A stretch of DNA of 64,000 bases from Chiridota heheva (taxonomy: Eukaryota > Echinodermata > Holothuroidea > Apodida > Chiridotidae). Of the stretch, positions 36,239-48,512 are shown piece after piece. The stretch lies in NCBI GenBank assembly GCA_020152595.1, contig JAIGNY010004520.1, positions 342,001 to 406,000 on the forward strand, given 5' to 3'. The notes below the pieces were generated by a model that was not told the DNA's origin, did no database searches, and was given only the letters and a program-made list of their open reading frames with translations. The translations under genes were made by a program, and so were the position numbers. Within the stretch, counting starts at the first letter, position 1; the number at the start of each line of letters is the position of its first letter.

Positions 36239-38177
36239 TGCTTCCGATGCATTAGCATCAGGAACCTATGCGGTCATGATGCCATGTATGTGTATGTATG
36301 TTTTTTTGTGACGGCCAGCTCGTAAGCACAATATCTCAAGAACAATACACTGGATGCATGTCATATGTAGTACACAGATAGCCCATGGTTTGTAGATGTT
36401 CCCTATTGTTTTTTATGGTGATGTCTGGCATATTAATGAGTAGGCTGGGCTTCAAGTAAAAATCTTGAAATGTTCATTTTATAACAACTGCATGTCTGTT
36501 TTGTTTCTATGTTTGGTATCATTTTTATGTTAGCTGGTGTGTATTTGTTCATAATGTAAAAACGTTGAATTTCATTAATATGTATAGTGGGCTGGGCTTA
36601 TTATTATTTTGCTAAAAAGAGCTTCTATACACGGTATTTCAAGAACAGTAAATTGGATTAATATATTATGTGGTACACAGATAGACCATGGTCTGTAGAT
36701 GTGCCCTATTGTGTTTTTAGTAGTAATACCATGTCATAGTAGTTGGCAGGGCTTAATATAAAAATCTTTAAACACTCTTATTTTGACAATCACATACATG
36801 TCTGTTTTGTTTAATATTTGTTATAGTATTGATGTTAGCTAGTGTGTATGTTTTCGTGGTATAAAAATGTTGAATTTCCTTAATATGCGTAATGGGCGGG
36901 GCTCAATATGATTTTGTAGACAAAAAGCACAAGTAAACACGATATCTCAAACACTTTGAACTGGATTCACATCATGTGTGGTACACATATATCTGGACAC
37001 AAATTGTCTACAGATGTGACCTAATGTTTGTGGTGGTGATGTCATGCATATTAATAAGTGGGCGGGCTTAAAGTGATTTTTTTTTTAAAAAGTGATAAAT
37101 GAGCAACTGTATGTCCATTTTGCATCATATTGGGATTGATAATTTTGTTGGTTATTGTGTACATGCTTATGCTATCAGCAGATGTCATTAATATGCATTG
37201 TGGGCATGGCTTAATGCAACAGTGCTACATGATGTAAACTCCATAAACGATATATCAGATTTATGTTGAATACAGATGGTCATGGTCTGTACGTGTGTTC
37301 TAATGTTGTAGTAGTGATGGCATGAATGCTAATGAGTAGGCAGGGCTTACTGACATATTCTTGAAATAGGATAAATGAGAAATTATTTTTTGCATCATGC
37401 TTGCTTTGATGATGTTGTTTATTGTTGTGCAAATGCTTGACGATGAATGAACACACAATTACAATGACGGGGTTGTCTCCTGCGTGTTTGGTTATGATAG
37501 TAACAACTAGAGCTGTGACTGTTTAGCATGTACACGCTACACTCTCGCAAATCCTTGTAATTGTTTACTAAATACTTCATTGTGAGTAATCGTTTTTCTT
37601 GCTGTTGAAAAGCAATGTGATCTTTCATGCTTCAAATCACACACACATTCGACTGACAAAATTCCAATCAATGACTTTTACAAACTGTTAAACGCGATTA
37701 GCATAATCCTTTTTAAATGTGAGAATCACAAATGCACAGTAATCGCCTATGAATTATGCACTTTGATTTTGCCGAAATCTGAGTTGGCTAACTTGTAAAA
37801 TGCACTGCGAATGTGCAGCAGTAAACTGAAACTTACAATAGGCCTAGGCCATAATTAATGAGGCTTTAAATCCCAATCAATCAAGGCCCATTTTACAAGC
37901 TGTTAAATCGACCAACAAACACAGTCAAAATACTTAAATCGTGACAATCAGTACATTTACATGTAAATGAATCTAGGGCCTCGTGGTCTGTAGACAAGTA
38001 CAATAACTGCTACACCACAGTAGGTAGGCTGTGATAATGCTAATGTTGTCAACTTTTTTATTGATCTGCATGGTGGTTGTGGCTTATGAATCAATATCAC
38101 GGAACAAGATTTTTCATGATATGCAATGAAATACAAATTTTGCAAATCAATCAGCTGATGAAAAAGCATCGAAACCA
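36239..38177 (+). mobile_element. Composite element B: repeated ~300-bp units with inverted ends
   Basis: The left end is TGCTTCCGATGC (36239) and the right end is GCATCGAAACCA (38166), imperfect inverted repeats. Inside, a unit marked by ATATCTCAAGAAC recurs at 36331, 36634 and 36942 (303 and 308 bp apart), followed by two related units at about 37090 and 37370 marked by ATAAATGAG. Each unit holds TTAATATGCAT and GGGCGGGGCTTA-like motifs twice, implying a ~150-bp ancestral half-unit. SINE S2 interrupts it at 37438-38035. It is non-coding. Confidence 0.82.
37438..38035 (-). mobile_element. tRNA-derived SINE S2, nested in element B
   Basis: On the minus strand the head reads CCTACTGTGGTGTAGCAGTT then GTCTACAGACCACGAGGCC, matching SINE S1. 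The tail (GTCATTGTAATTGTGTGTTC) also matches S1. It splits element B at GCAAATGCT. The flanks share AATGCT (37432-37437 and 38036-38041), a short target-site duplication. At 598 bp it is twice the size of S1, and its body differs. Element C shows the unsplit target. Confidence 0.82.
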
Positions 38178-38225
38178 CAAACCTTTGGTTCTGGTTTACC
38201 ATGAGATAATTCTTAGTCACGGTTT

Positions 38226-38460
38226 ATGTTGATTTTCATCAATTTTCGGGACATTTTAAATAATTTTTTTGGGAATCCCTTTCAAACTTTCAGAAATTTT
38301 CTTCCTTTTCGTGTAATTTTTCTTCAATTTTTGATAAATTTTCTTAAATTTTGGGTAAAATTCTCATTTTGGAGCATTTTGCTCAAATTTTTGTCAAATA
38401 TTCTTCAATTTTTGGTGAATTTCCTTCAATGTTTGGGAACATTCTTTTAAGTTTAAGCAA
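38226..38460. repeat. T-rich degenerate repeat
   Basis: A motif of about 18-22 bases (AATTTTTGGTAAATTTTCTT-like) recurs with heavy drift. A similar block lies at 42530-42760. The 74-codon plus-strand ORF is Phe-rich low-complexity sequence. Confidence 0.6.
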
Positions 38461-39824
38461 TTACCTTAATTCCTGTATGCTTTTTTAGAAAATGAAAAGT
38501 GCCCCTCAATTACTGTCAAAGGAGTAAGAACTGGTGGAATTGCACAGACTTACAAAAAAAAAATATAATAATAATTACGAAAGTGCCCCTTAAAAAATGA
38601 AATGCCTCTTAATTACTGACCCGGTAGTAGGAAACTGGCAACTTTTGTCAGTCCCATGTACGGGGAAATGTTTTCTTATTGGAAAATTGTCCCTTTCTAA
38701 AATGAAGTGCCCCTTTTACTTTATTATCTACATAGAGGGGGCAGACATATGCATATGCATAGTGGGGAAGTATATGCATAGTGGGGAAGCGCCCCCTAAG
38801 AAGTTGTATCCTCCCACTTTTCGCTTCCTACATCGCTGTGCATGACCAGAAAAAATGAAATGTGGTGCACTTTTTGAAAATATAACTTTTTTAACCAATG
38901 TTTTTTTTTTGATATACTCTATATTCTGATGTTTAATTTTGATAGCAAGTTAAACCTCTATTTAGGATCCAGTAATCAATATCTGCATGTGATAGATAAT
39001 TCTTTTGTCAGTATTTCTTTTGCATGAACATTATTTTCCATTTTATTTTTCATGATTTGCACTTTATTATTGTTGTGGTCTTTACTGTGGTTTTGTGCTA
39101 GTGGGAGGTATATTGATGCTGAAATCAAAGAACACTCATGCTGTACTATTTGTCAAGGAATGTTTTTGAATGTAAGACCATCAATCTGTCAATAGTTGCA
39201 TACAGTAGTTAAAGAGCAATACACCAAGACTTTTTCACCATTTTATTATTCGTTATGTTGGGAATCTTTTCATAACAAGCTCATCATACCCACTGGATCC
39301 AGCTACTTGTCTCTCACCAGCTTTCAAAATCCGTAGTGGTTGTGTGAAGGATCAAGGAGTTTCAAAAAGCAAAGGGAAAAATTCAGTTAAAATTCCAGGA
39401 CTTCACAATTATATTTAGAAAACAGGGCTCTGTCTCGATCTGTTTATTTTGACAGCGATGGGGGTTGGTTGTTTCTTCTTTTATGCCATTTATCTGTCAA
39501 AATGTACGTTTGATTTCCGACTTGAAAGTGCAGGGAACCTTTTTCTCAGGAACCTCATGACCATTTGATGGAATTTTTTGTGATATTTTTTATTGTGATA
39601 TATCTGTGGAACAAAGGAATTCGTCAAAACATTTTACCAGGAATTTGTCGTTATATTATATTCAAATTTTTTGATGTGCAGCGCCGGGAAGTAAAGAATA
39701 ATCCTGTTAGAAATCTGTGATCGTGCTATGAGTGGGTGAAGATGAGTTTACTTTTGCTTTTGAAAAGACAGATTCCTGTCAAGAAAGTGGTTTGTAAGTA
39801 TTTTTTGTAATACTTAAGAGAGAA
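38461..39824. other. No gene recognised
   Basis: AT-rich. The motif AAGTGCCCCTTAA-AATGAA recurs several times between 38490 and 38720, suggesting a decayed repeat. Confidence 0.5.
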
Positions 39825-39942
39825 TTGGCACACTCGAGGGAATTGGCACACTGGAGGGAATTGGCACACTGGAGGGAATTGGCACATTGGAGGGAATTGG
39901 CACACTGGAAGGAATTGGCACACTGGAAGGAATTGGCACATG
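39825..39942. repeat. Minisatellite, 18-bp unit
   Basis: Seven copies of GGCACACTGGAGGGAATT. Confidence 0.94.
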
Positions 39943-40016
39943 TATGTGAGGGGATGTTGTTGGTGTGAGCTATAAGGCGCATACTTCCTAGGATATGATT
40001 TCTCACCTCATTCAAC

Positions 40017-40165
40017 ACAACTACATCCCTTACACAACAACATCCCTTACACAAGAACATACTTGCAAAACTCTTCTCTTACCCCAACACAATAACTATT
40101 AACAACATAATCTGACACCCACAAACCCCACTTATATACTTCAACCCAACCACTCAGCCCCCCTC
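40017..40165. other. G-poor, A/C-rich strand-asymmetric stretch
   Basis: The plus strand is made almost wholly of A, C and T with very few G (for example ACATCCCTTACACAACAACA). A direct repeat of CATCCCTTACACAA lies at the left. It sits just left of a G-rich array. Confidence 0.6.
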
Positions 40166-40308
40166 TCATAGTTTTAGGCCCACCAAGTTACCATGTGTAT
40201 ATTGACCATTCAGTTCATTTTGACTTAAAATTAAATTAAACCTGTCTGCACATTAAATCCCATCAAGCAACTGTCTCAGGCCAGACATTGGCATTGGTGT
40301 GGGGTGAC

Positions 40309-40823
40309 GGTTGTTAGGTGGGGTGTCACTATGCATGGAGTTGCAGGTTAGGTGGGGTGTCACTATGCATGGAGTTGCAGGTTAGGTGGGGTGTCACTAT
40401 GCATGGAGTTGCAGGTTAGGTGGGGTGTCACTATGCATGGAGTTGCAGGTTAGGTGGGGTGTCACTATGCATGGAGTTGCAGGTTAGGTAGGGTGTCACT
40501 ATGCATGGAGTTGCAGGTTAGGTGGGGTGTCACTATGCATGGAGTTGCAGGTTAGGTGGGGTGTCACTATGCATGGAGTTGCAGGTTAGGTGGGGTGTCA
40601 CTATGCATGGAGTTGCAGGTTAGGTGGGGTGTCACTATGCATGGAGTTGCAGGTTAGGTGGGGTGTCACTATGCATGGAGTTGCAGGTTAGGTGGGGTGT
40701 CACTATGCATGGAGTTGCAGGTTAGGTGGGGTGTCACTATGCATGGAGTTGCAGGTTAGGTGGGGTGTCACTATGCATGGAGTTGCAGGTTAGGTGGGGT
40801 GTCACTATGCATGGAGTTGCACT
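40309..40823. repeat. Minisatellite, 34-bp unit, nearly perfect
   Basis: About 15 copies of GGTTAGGTGGGGTGTCACTA and TGCATGGAGTTGCA in a strict 34-bp register. I noticed one internal substitution (GGTAGGG near 40487). Such homogeneity means recent expansion or ongoing conversion. Confidence 0.97.
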
Positions 40824-43800
40824 GGTGGGGATTGGGAGAGTTGTTGCGATCATTACCCTTATGGACCCATCTTGGAAGGAATTATTATTTTAACAAATAA
40901 ACAACCTAAACTTGTTAAAACAATCTTCAATTAGGAATTTTAGCATGAGTAGAAACATGTTTTTTGAGATCTGCCAAGGTTTGAAGTTCTTTTTCCAGAA
41001 GTGAACACAGAAAAGGACAAAAGTGGATGAACAGGTTGTGATTTATATGGGGTCACTGTATAAGAGACTGCATGCATCATTATTTATTGGGATTGTTGAA
41101 AGCCTCACATGACATTTTTTGATAAGTGTTAAACATTTTCTTAACCTTTGACCATGCCTCTTAAGAATTCACTTTTCCCATCATTGACTTTCTAGTGGAA
41201 ACTTTGATTGCTACACATAGCAGCCGGGATATATTTCTTCCATCTGACATTCTAGAAACTATTTGTGAATGTGTTTTCTACCCTGCACTAAATATTCTAA
41301 GACAAAAGATAGTCTTTGAAAATACCCCCTGTCTTGCTTGAAAAAACTGATTTTAAATGCATTTCAGTATAAGTGGCTCCTCCCACATATATAACCTCTG
41401 TGCTGGGATGATGTGTTTGTCATTTTAAAAGCGTTAGTCCCACATAAGGTCTCCCTGCATACCAGCCTTCACCTTTGCTATCCGTTCTCCCTAGGTGGAA
41501 ATTAGTTACGATGAATATTTGTGGTGCAGGTATGCCATCCTCATTTTGGACCCAGCAGGGCCCGTGCGTGTCGTTCGTGCCCTAAAGTGTGGTCAGGCGG
41601 TCAGCGTGAGGCATTACTGACAGTCTTGAGAAGTCAAAGGGTTGTTATTGTGTAATGAGCACTCACTACATCTAGTATTATGCACGTGTAAATATTAGGA
41701 CAAAGACAATGAGCTATAATTAGATTTGATGTCATGGCGCTGTGAGGTCCATGAATGATGAGTGTTATAATGGCTGTAGTAGTTCACAAAGGTTAATCAA
41801 AGAGACTTCTGGTGGTATGTTAATTACATTTTGTGAAGTAGTAACTTAAATATAGCATCATGTTGACAAAGTAGAGGTTTTATGAATATTCAAATAATAA
41901 GCCTTTTGGGCATTTGTTTAAATCATATGGTCAACTATTATGGGTATGTTGCAGGTTATCCTTAAAGAATTGTGTGTTAAATCCTACTGACCAAACAATA
42001 TTGTACCCACTTAAGTATTTTTTTAATTTTAAATTGATTTTTCTGGCAAAATCTTGCTGATATACGCAGCAACCTTACATACGCAGTAACAAAGGAATTC
42101 ATTTGAGCAACTTATGTTACAATACTCACTTAAGGATGACCTATGTACTACTATTGGAAGTTAGAAATAGACTTAACATGATACATACTAAGATACAATA
42201 TATTTGCACTTTTTATTATGAATATTCAAAGTTAAAATATGATCAAACAGTATCCAGGAAGTTTTAGGTTAAATTTAACATAGACAAAATATGAATGTCC
42301 AAAAATATATAGCTAGTAGATATTAAGCTTTCATTTATAAGCATCTGACCTCCTTGGCACTGCAGTTAACGGGGGTGTATGAAGGGTAATGGGAGGGGAA
42401 GGGGGGGACAAAAAACAAAAACATTCCTGGCCGGTGACAAGTGAAAAAATTGCACTGGTAAATTAACAAATTTCTATCAAAAGTGCTGCTAATCAGGAAA
42501 TCCATTCAAATTTCTTCCATTTCCGGGAGATTTCCTTTCTTCATTTTCAGAAATCATTCTTCATTTTCGGAAAATTTCCCTTCATTTTCATAAAATTTTG
42601 GCCAGTTTTCAAGAAGTGTTTTTCAATTTCTGGAAATTTTTGCTATTTTGGGGGTACATTTTGGCCAGTTTTGGGGAAATTTTGGCTAGTTTGGGGAAAA
42701 TGTTACCAAACTAACCAATAATCTTACCACATTTTTCAATTTTGTCTTGAAAATTTCCCAATTTTACCTCCCAGTTGGGCAGAAAGCATGCAATCGGGAT
42801 GGTGAAATCCCCTCAAGGGGGCAGCTTGCCCCTCTGCCCCCCAATTCCTATGCCTCTAACCGTAAAGCTATGACTTCCTATCTGTTGTCCCGGGTTCCAT
42901 ACCTGTTATCTCCAATCAGTGCTCCACAACTGGCTAATATATTACGGCCATGAGCATCTTCATGGAGATATGTCAGGAAATCTAAACTCAAACCCTTAAC
43001 TCCCCTGTCAAGTTAATAGTGACATTTGTAAAATGAAACTGTAAGCAAAAACATTTGGCATCTGTATAAACTGTTGAATATTCAACAGTGGATTTAAAGA
43101 ATTAACATAATACTATATACTCCTAGGGAATTGAGCTATTAAATGAGGCAATCAAGTTTCCAAAAATTAGGCTGAAGAGTAGCGTCAAAAGAAGCCCAAA
43201 AAACCCTGAAGCATTCCAGCCAATTACATGCAATTAGGTTGTGTATTTTGGTCGAGTTCAGCTCTGGGATACATCCTGATGGCCAGTGCTTCCAGTTTAT
43301 TCATGGTGGCTGCCAAAGATTGTCAGAATTCATTTCTATTTTAGATCTGGTGTCTTCAGTATGTTACAAGGAAATGAAAATGTATTTATATACGCGCATC
43401 ATTTGTGTGTCCTTGGTATCCCGTAATATTGCATTTTGAATTGAATGAAATCTTGATTTCCACCCCCAGTGCAATAGTTGATTGATGGGACACGCATCCA
43501 GTATTGTCTGTTAAAGGAGGAGCACTTGACCGATAAGTAGGGGCGTATTTTTAGGGGTCCCCCAAAACTGTATAACTGGGTGGTCTTGGTATTAGTGAAT
43601 TCTTTGTGTTTTAAGTGTTTATCATAATTGAGTGCAGGCAGCAAATTGTGACCTAGTCTGTACCATATCCTCAATCAAATTCTAGCAAAACAATCTCATC
43701 ATTTTCATTGACTAAAATAAAGAAAAAAAATACATGAAGATTTTTAGCTGCCCACACAGTTATGCATCAAAAAGCATATGTTGAAAATTTCTCGAACTTT

Positions 43801-43837
43801 GATCAGACATATAGTAATTAAGTTGAAAACTGTAAGA
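40824..43837. other. No gene recognised; GC-richer block 41440-41760 and T-rich repeats 42530-42760
   Basis: The block at 41440-41760 is less AT-rich, contains CCCAGCAGGGCCCGTGCGTG, and has no ORF. 42530-42760 carries a degenerate TTCATTTTCGGAAAATTTC-type repeat. 42770-42860 is the inverted G-rich small repeat. The remainder is plain. Confidence 0.45.
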
Positions 43838-44035
43838 GTTATATCGGACCATAGTCGGATGGACATCACAACTAGTCTGATTTCAGTCGTTTCTACACAA
43901 ATGATACCAAACTTTAAACTTGCATATCTCCATAATGGAGTAAGAGTTTTGAATGCTTTCTTCACTATTTTGTTTCTTTTTAAGTCCTCTTTCATATAAG
44001 ATAAACTTGCTTGACCACTGAACTAATCCTTTAAG
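43838..44035. mobile_element. MITE family F, right-half fragment (F2)
   Basis: Matches the right part of F1 (54900-55058): GTCTGATTTCAGTC, CAAATGATACCAAACTT, AGTCCTCTTTCATA, CACTGAACTAATCCTTTAA. The left terminal repeat is missing. Confidence 0.75.
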
Positions 44036-45599
44036 ATGCGATAAATCAAATTTTATCAAAATTTGAGCATGTGCAAAAGTACTGATCATATATTAACAAC
44101 TAAAATTCTTTTACGTAATTAATTCTATATTTCTTATCCAAATTTCAAATGTCTAAGGTTCTCATATTTGTTCCACTGCTAAATCTTGAGTCATGGTAAT
44201 GATGTCTAATTTCCTGTTCACTATAGCCAACTTCTCTTATTCAAAATATTTTGGGAAAGAATAAAAAAAACAAAAAACTTAACATAAGCAATTTCCTAGT
44301 TGTCCCATTCTGAGGTAACAGGGTATTGTACAATTAAGAATGAGGTCACAAGGTATTGTAAAATTTATGTAGGTATCTAATTATTATTTTTTAATGCTGT
44401 AAAATGATTAATTTGTACCAGATTTTGATGGGACTTTCTGCTGTTTCAATGGTTTTTAGTGCATTTTAAACCATTTTAGCTCTCATTGTTGATGATACCT
44501 GTCCCTATACCTTTAAGATACTGTTTTACGGTCAATCACAACCTGGCAAATGAATTATTGTCATTCTAGGAAGTAATCATCCGTTGAGCAGAGAAAATGT
44601 TGGGATACTGAATAAACATACTTGAATTATGACTGGAGGAGAGCATGTGATATTTTTGTCTCTTTCATTGTTTAAAGAATGAAATAGAATAAATAAATTG
44701 TTGGGTAAAACTATTTTTTGGCTGTCATATTTCAATTGATGAATGGATTCCTGAGCATGTGATAGTTATTTTGTTGTCCATCTCAGATCAAACCATTCCA
44801 TATTTAATGACTCTACTTCATTGTGAGATGGAGAATCGCTGGTGGTCATATATCACTGTGTCGTCTGCTTTCATTGGCTAATGTCAGTCAGGTGATGAAT
44901 GTTGTCAATTTCTCAACAAGAAGCGGCAAAGCAACAAGTGCATTGTACCTTCGGGTAGCACAGAACTAATTAGATATTACTGCACCAGCTAAAAATGAGA
45001 AGCTTCAGAGGAAAGGCTAATAAAAATATTTTCGAGAGGTCCCATTTTATGGGAAGCTGAGAATTTGACAATTTCAGAAATGGTAGAGAAGGGATCGGTC
45101 TTGACTATGTGTATCCAAAGTTGATGAGATTTTTTTTAGTAAAAGTTGAGTGATTTGGTGAGAGTATATAAAACAACACCTCTTCACTTCAGCTTAAAAA
45201 AGGGCCAAAACCTCTGGTGACCCCCATTGAAAGTACCCTCATCTGACAGATATTAGACAGTACTTTTTGGAAAACATCAGAAAATATCCCAGATAATTCT
45301 GGTACAAAAAGGATCCCGAACTTGACTCTTTTATCATAGGCTTCAATGGGGCAAAGAATTAATTCCGTGCTACCTTAGTCTCTCCGCGGAGGATGGTCTC
45401 ACAGAAGCAATTCACAGTGTGGTGCAAAATGAGGGTGTAAGGGAGTCCATATCATATGATTATTAGGGTAGGTGAAACAAGTTGCTTTGAGTCTGTGGTG
45501 AAGTTGTGAAACTTGAGCATTAAAATAGTTTATGAAAAAGGTAAATGCTTGAGAAAAATATATGTGGTCTGTAATTGTCATAGTAGACGTACCTATTGC
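44036..45599. other. No gene recognised
   Basis: AT-rich. The only repeat-like feature is GAGGTAACAGGGTATTGTA, repeated in altered form within 30 bases near 44311-44360. Confidence 0.5.
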
Positions 45600-45760
45600 T
45601 TAAAGACCATCTATCGTGGCGGCGTACATTTTATTCCAAAACGATACTGACTGGCCTATCAATGTAAGTGCACATTGTACAATTGTGTTTCGACCAATCA
45701 AAACACACGAATTGAAATCTATTTACCTCTGCATAATAGAGACGATAACTGGCCTTTAAA
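45600..45760 (-). mobile_element. MITE family G, copy 2 (complete)
   Basis: 161 bp. Left end TTAAAGACCATCTATCGTGG; the right end reverse-complemented is TTAAAGGCCAGTTATCGTCT. The two agree at about 15 of 20 positions. The interior matches copy 1 in inverted orientation (TTTTGATTGGTCGAAACAC on the minus strand). Confidence 0.78.
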
Positions 45761-45879
45761 AGGTGTAGAGGAGAATAACAAGATTTTTCAACGTGCAGGA
45801 CTATTTTATTTCAAATAAAGTGGTTAGAAAAGTTCATAAAATACTTCAGGATTAAACATGACTGAAGAAAATCACCCCC

Positions 45880-46300
45880 ACCTCCTTATTGGCTCCCCCC
45901 AACCCCTCTGCAACAATTGCCATTGCACCCTCACAGTCTATCAGTTCTCCTTGCTTGACCCTGTACAACCTTCCCAGATCTTTCCTCGCTCCTCACAACT
46001 CAATAGCCGAGCTTTTCCAGAAAAGCCCTTCAGATAAAATGATCTCTTTTCTTCATCATGCTTCCCTCACAAACCATATTTAGTCCTCGTGTCCTCTCTA
46101 CTTTGTATGTTTCGCCATGCACTTCTTCTCTCGATCCCAGCTTTCTGGCTTCTAGTTCTCGTGTTTCTCTCAGTCTCTCCTGTTTTTTTTCCTTCCTACA
46201 TGCACCTCTGGAATGATCTAACCTCTCAGGCACAATTTGACCCTAGCTGTCGTGGTGCCGTTAAGCCCTCATCAAACAAACCAACAAATAAACATTTATT
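45880..46300 (+). mobile_element. Decayed LINE 3' end (CR1/L2-like)
   Basis: The frame ending FFPSYMHLWNDLTSQ resembles the C-terminal F-x-P-x5-LWN-x-LP pattern of CR1/L2/Jockey-type reverse transcriptase ORFs. The preceding SSSRVSLSLS lies in another frame, so there is at least one frameshift. It is followed by CAAACAAACCAACAAATAAAC, a simple tail typical of such LINEs (quoted in part: AACAAACCAACAAATAAAC). No reverse transcriptase core is present. Confidence 0.4.
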
Positions 46301-46612
46301 AGGAGTATAGAGATCTTTTGAAATCATGAAGTTAAATTTAGCCATTACTGTGCCTAGGGTACATTGCAGTTTAGGAAACTGAACATGAGAATTAGTTTCA
46401 CTGATATGCATAATGGCAGTAGAGTAATATAATCATTTTAATGAGTAAATTATTTAGACAGATAGAGAATTGAGTGTGGGTAGAGCACCTTTACTAAAGT
46501 TCATGAGCTCCCTCAAAATTAGTGCAAAGTTTGAACTCTAATATTTTGGCACTTTCTTAATCTAAATTGAAGAGTTATAATTAACAGTAGCTAAAACCAT
46601 TCCTAATCATCA

Positions 46613-46730
46613 TTATTTGTAAGAAATTGGTTATTTGTAAGAAATTGGTTATTTGTAAGAAATTGGTTATTTGTAAGAAATTGGTTATTAGGGAGAAATT
46701 GACTAAATGGAAGAAATTGATTATTTGAAA
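46613..46730. repeat. Minisatellite, 18-bp unit
   Basis: Six to seven copies of TTATTTGTAAGAAATTGG, diverging at the right. Confidence 0.93.
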
Positions 46731-47621
46731 ATCGAATATATTTAATGTATTCATGTTCAGGATTCCTGGTACATGTAGTTGTGATAAGTATCTGCATGTT
46801 TCAACGGTGAAAGATCACTAGCCAAGCCTGAGCATTTTCCATTTTGCAGATGAAGGGTGTTGTGCAACACGAAGTGCTCTTTTTGATTCCTCAAAGGCAA
46901 AGATGTAAGATGGATTGCATTTTGATCTGCTGAGGTTGGCAGCTGTAGCTGAAATCAAAGTGTTTCTTTGAATAACTCCCAGTTAAATAGGCATGCAAGA
47001 TGCCCTCTAAGATTTATCACCTAGCAGTAATATTTGTCCATTCCTAGCTGGTATCAAAATTTACTGGGAGTTGCAGGAGTGAACTTTTACGCATTTTGTA
47101 TTTACCATTGGGCCTCATCTGTACAAATCTCCTGATTTGGTATAAAAAATATGAGTTACTGCATTTTCATGTCATTGTGTTTGTTTGAGTATACAAAAAT
47201 TATTATCTTTACATCACGTCGGAATGCAAAACAGATGTTTGGTGAAGAGAAAAAAGATGATTTGGTGTTTGCTTGTTGCAGGCATGTGGACATGAGTGAG
47301 ACATGTTTTAGGGATTGCATTTATCAAGTTAAAGGTGTATGTTGAGGTGCGCAACATGATGATGCATGGTCTTAGGATTGATTCTAGTTATCAAAGTTAC
47401 TGTTTTGTTTTATTTTTATGTTTAATGTGGCACTTTTGAAGATCATTCAATGTACTGTAGAGGGACATACAATTGGTAACCCAACTGTTACCAATTTATT
47501 GAGGTGAAGATTTTAAAAGGAGTTTTTTAATGGAGTATTTTTAACTTTTTAACACATTGACATGAAAATGTGGTACAGAGAAGGCCAGTTTTGTATGGTA
47601 CTGTAGGGTACAAAGACAGAA
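46731..47621. other. Upstream of the signal-peptide exon; no promoter identified
   Basis: No TATA box or initiator could be placed with confidence, and no CpG-rich block is seen. The transcription start may lie further upstream with a separate 5'UTR exon. Confidence 0.4.
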
Positions 47622-47694
47622 ATGAAATTTCTGAAGAAACTTCTTTTTATTTGTTTGCTCTGTTCAGGATGCATTGCGCTTACAAGAAGTGCAG
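47622..47694 (+). CDS. Signal-peptide exon (exon 1) of the Ig-domain gene, inferred
   Basis: The ORF starts MKFLKKLLFI and continues with the hydrophobic run LLFICLLCSGCIAL, followed by TRSA: a basic n-region, an apolar h-region and a small-residue cleavage zone, as in a secretory signal peptide. The ATG has G at -3, and an in-frame TAG lies six codons upstream (47604-47606), so this is the natural start if that sequence is in the same exon. The frame reaches CAG|GTGTAC at 47694/47695, a possible donor that leaves phase 1. The Ig exon at 53587 begins with the two bases needed to complete a Gly codon. The implied product runs signal peptide, Gly, then the Ig domain. Without splicing the ORF would be only 61 codons. 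The donor is not a strong consensus (GTGTAC), and the 5'UTR and promoter are not identified. The signal peptide is seen; the link to the Ig exons is inferred from phase, strand and order. Confidence 0.5.
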
Positions 47695-47935
47695 GTGTAC
47701 TTTCAAACATACTGGATCGTTTCAGTGGGCTAAAGCCACAAAAATTTGAAAAAATGTTTGAAATAAAAGTTTTGAAGGATATATTAATCTGTAATTTGTT
47801 CTTCTAGTCTAAATTCAGTCATTTTAAGATAATCTGATCGAACTTATAACATTTGATTATCTCCTCAAAGAAACAAGATTTGTTTTCTCTCTTAACTACA
47901 TTGTTCCTGTTTTTATCATGTGGGATGAAGAGGCT

Positions 47936-48512
47936 TAAAGGAATATTCCCATGTTTTTTCTTAACCTTTCATAAGAAAGAGAAAATGTTTAGAAATAATT
48001 TATTACAAAAATCATGTTGATATGTTATTCCTACCAGGAGATATTCAAATTTTAAGGTTCACAAAAAATGGCAATAAATGAATAGGAAAAGGCTCAGTGT
48101 GACATCACAGCAACACAATCTCCCACAAAGTTGATGTATTTCATTAAAATCTATTATACTTTTTTATTAGTAAAACCTGCTAGAAAAATAAATTGATGAA
48201 AGTTAGGTATTTATATACATTTCCAAATATACCCTACTTTAATAACTTTTGGAAAATTGTTTTTAAGTATCAACAAGCAATTCAAAGAAATACATAAACA
48301 CATAAACATTTGCAATGGAATTGCCTCTATGACATCATCAAACACGAATTCATTATACTGTACAAAAACTTTCAAATGTAATTTGGACATCTTTAAAAAT
48401 TCTTATCTCCTGAACAGAATATGATATCAACCTGATTTTTGTACCAAATTGGCTCTAAAATAATGCTCTTGCAATTTTTATTTTACAAAAAACCATGGGA
48501 ATATTCCTTCTA
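47936..48512. mobile_element. MITE family E, copy 2
   Basis: Left end AAAGGAATATTCCCATGTTT; right end AACCATGGGAATATTCCTTC. The inverted match continues inward (ATGTTGATATGTTATTCCTA against the opposite strand of GAATATGATATCAACCTG). It lies in intron 1 of the Ig gene. Confidence 0.8.
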
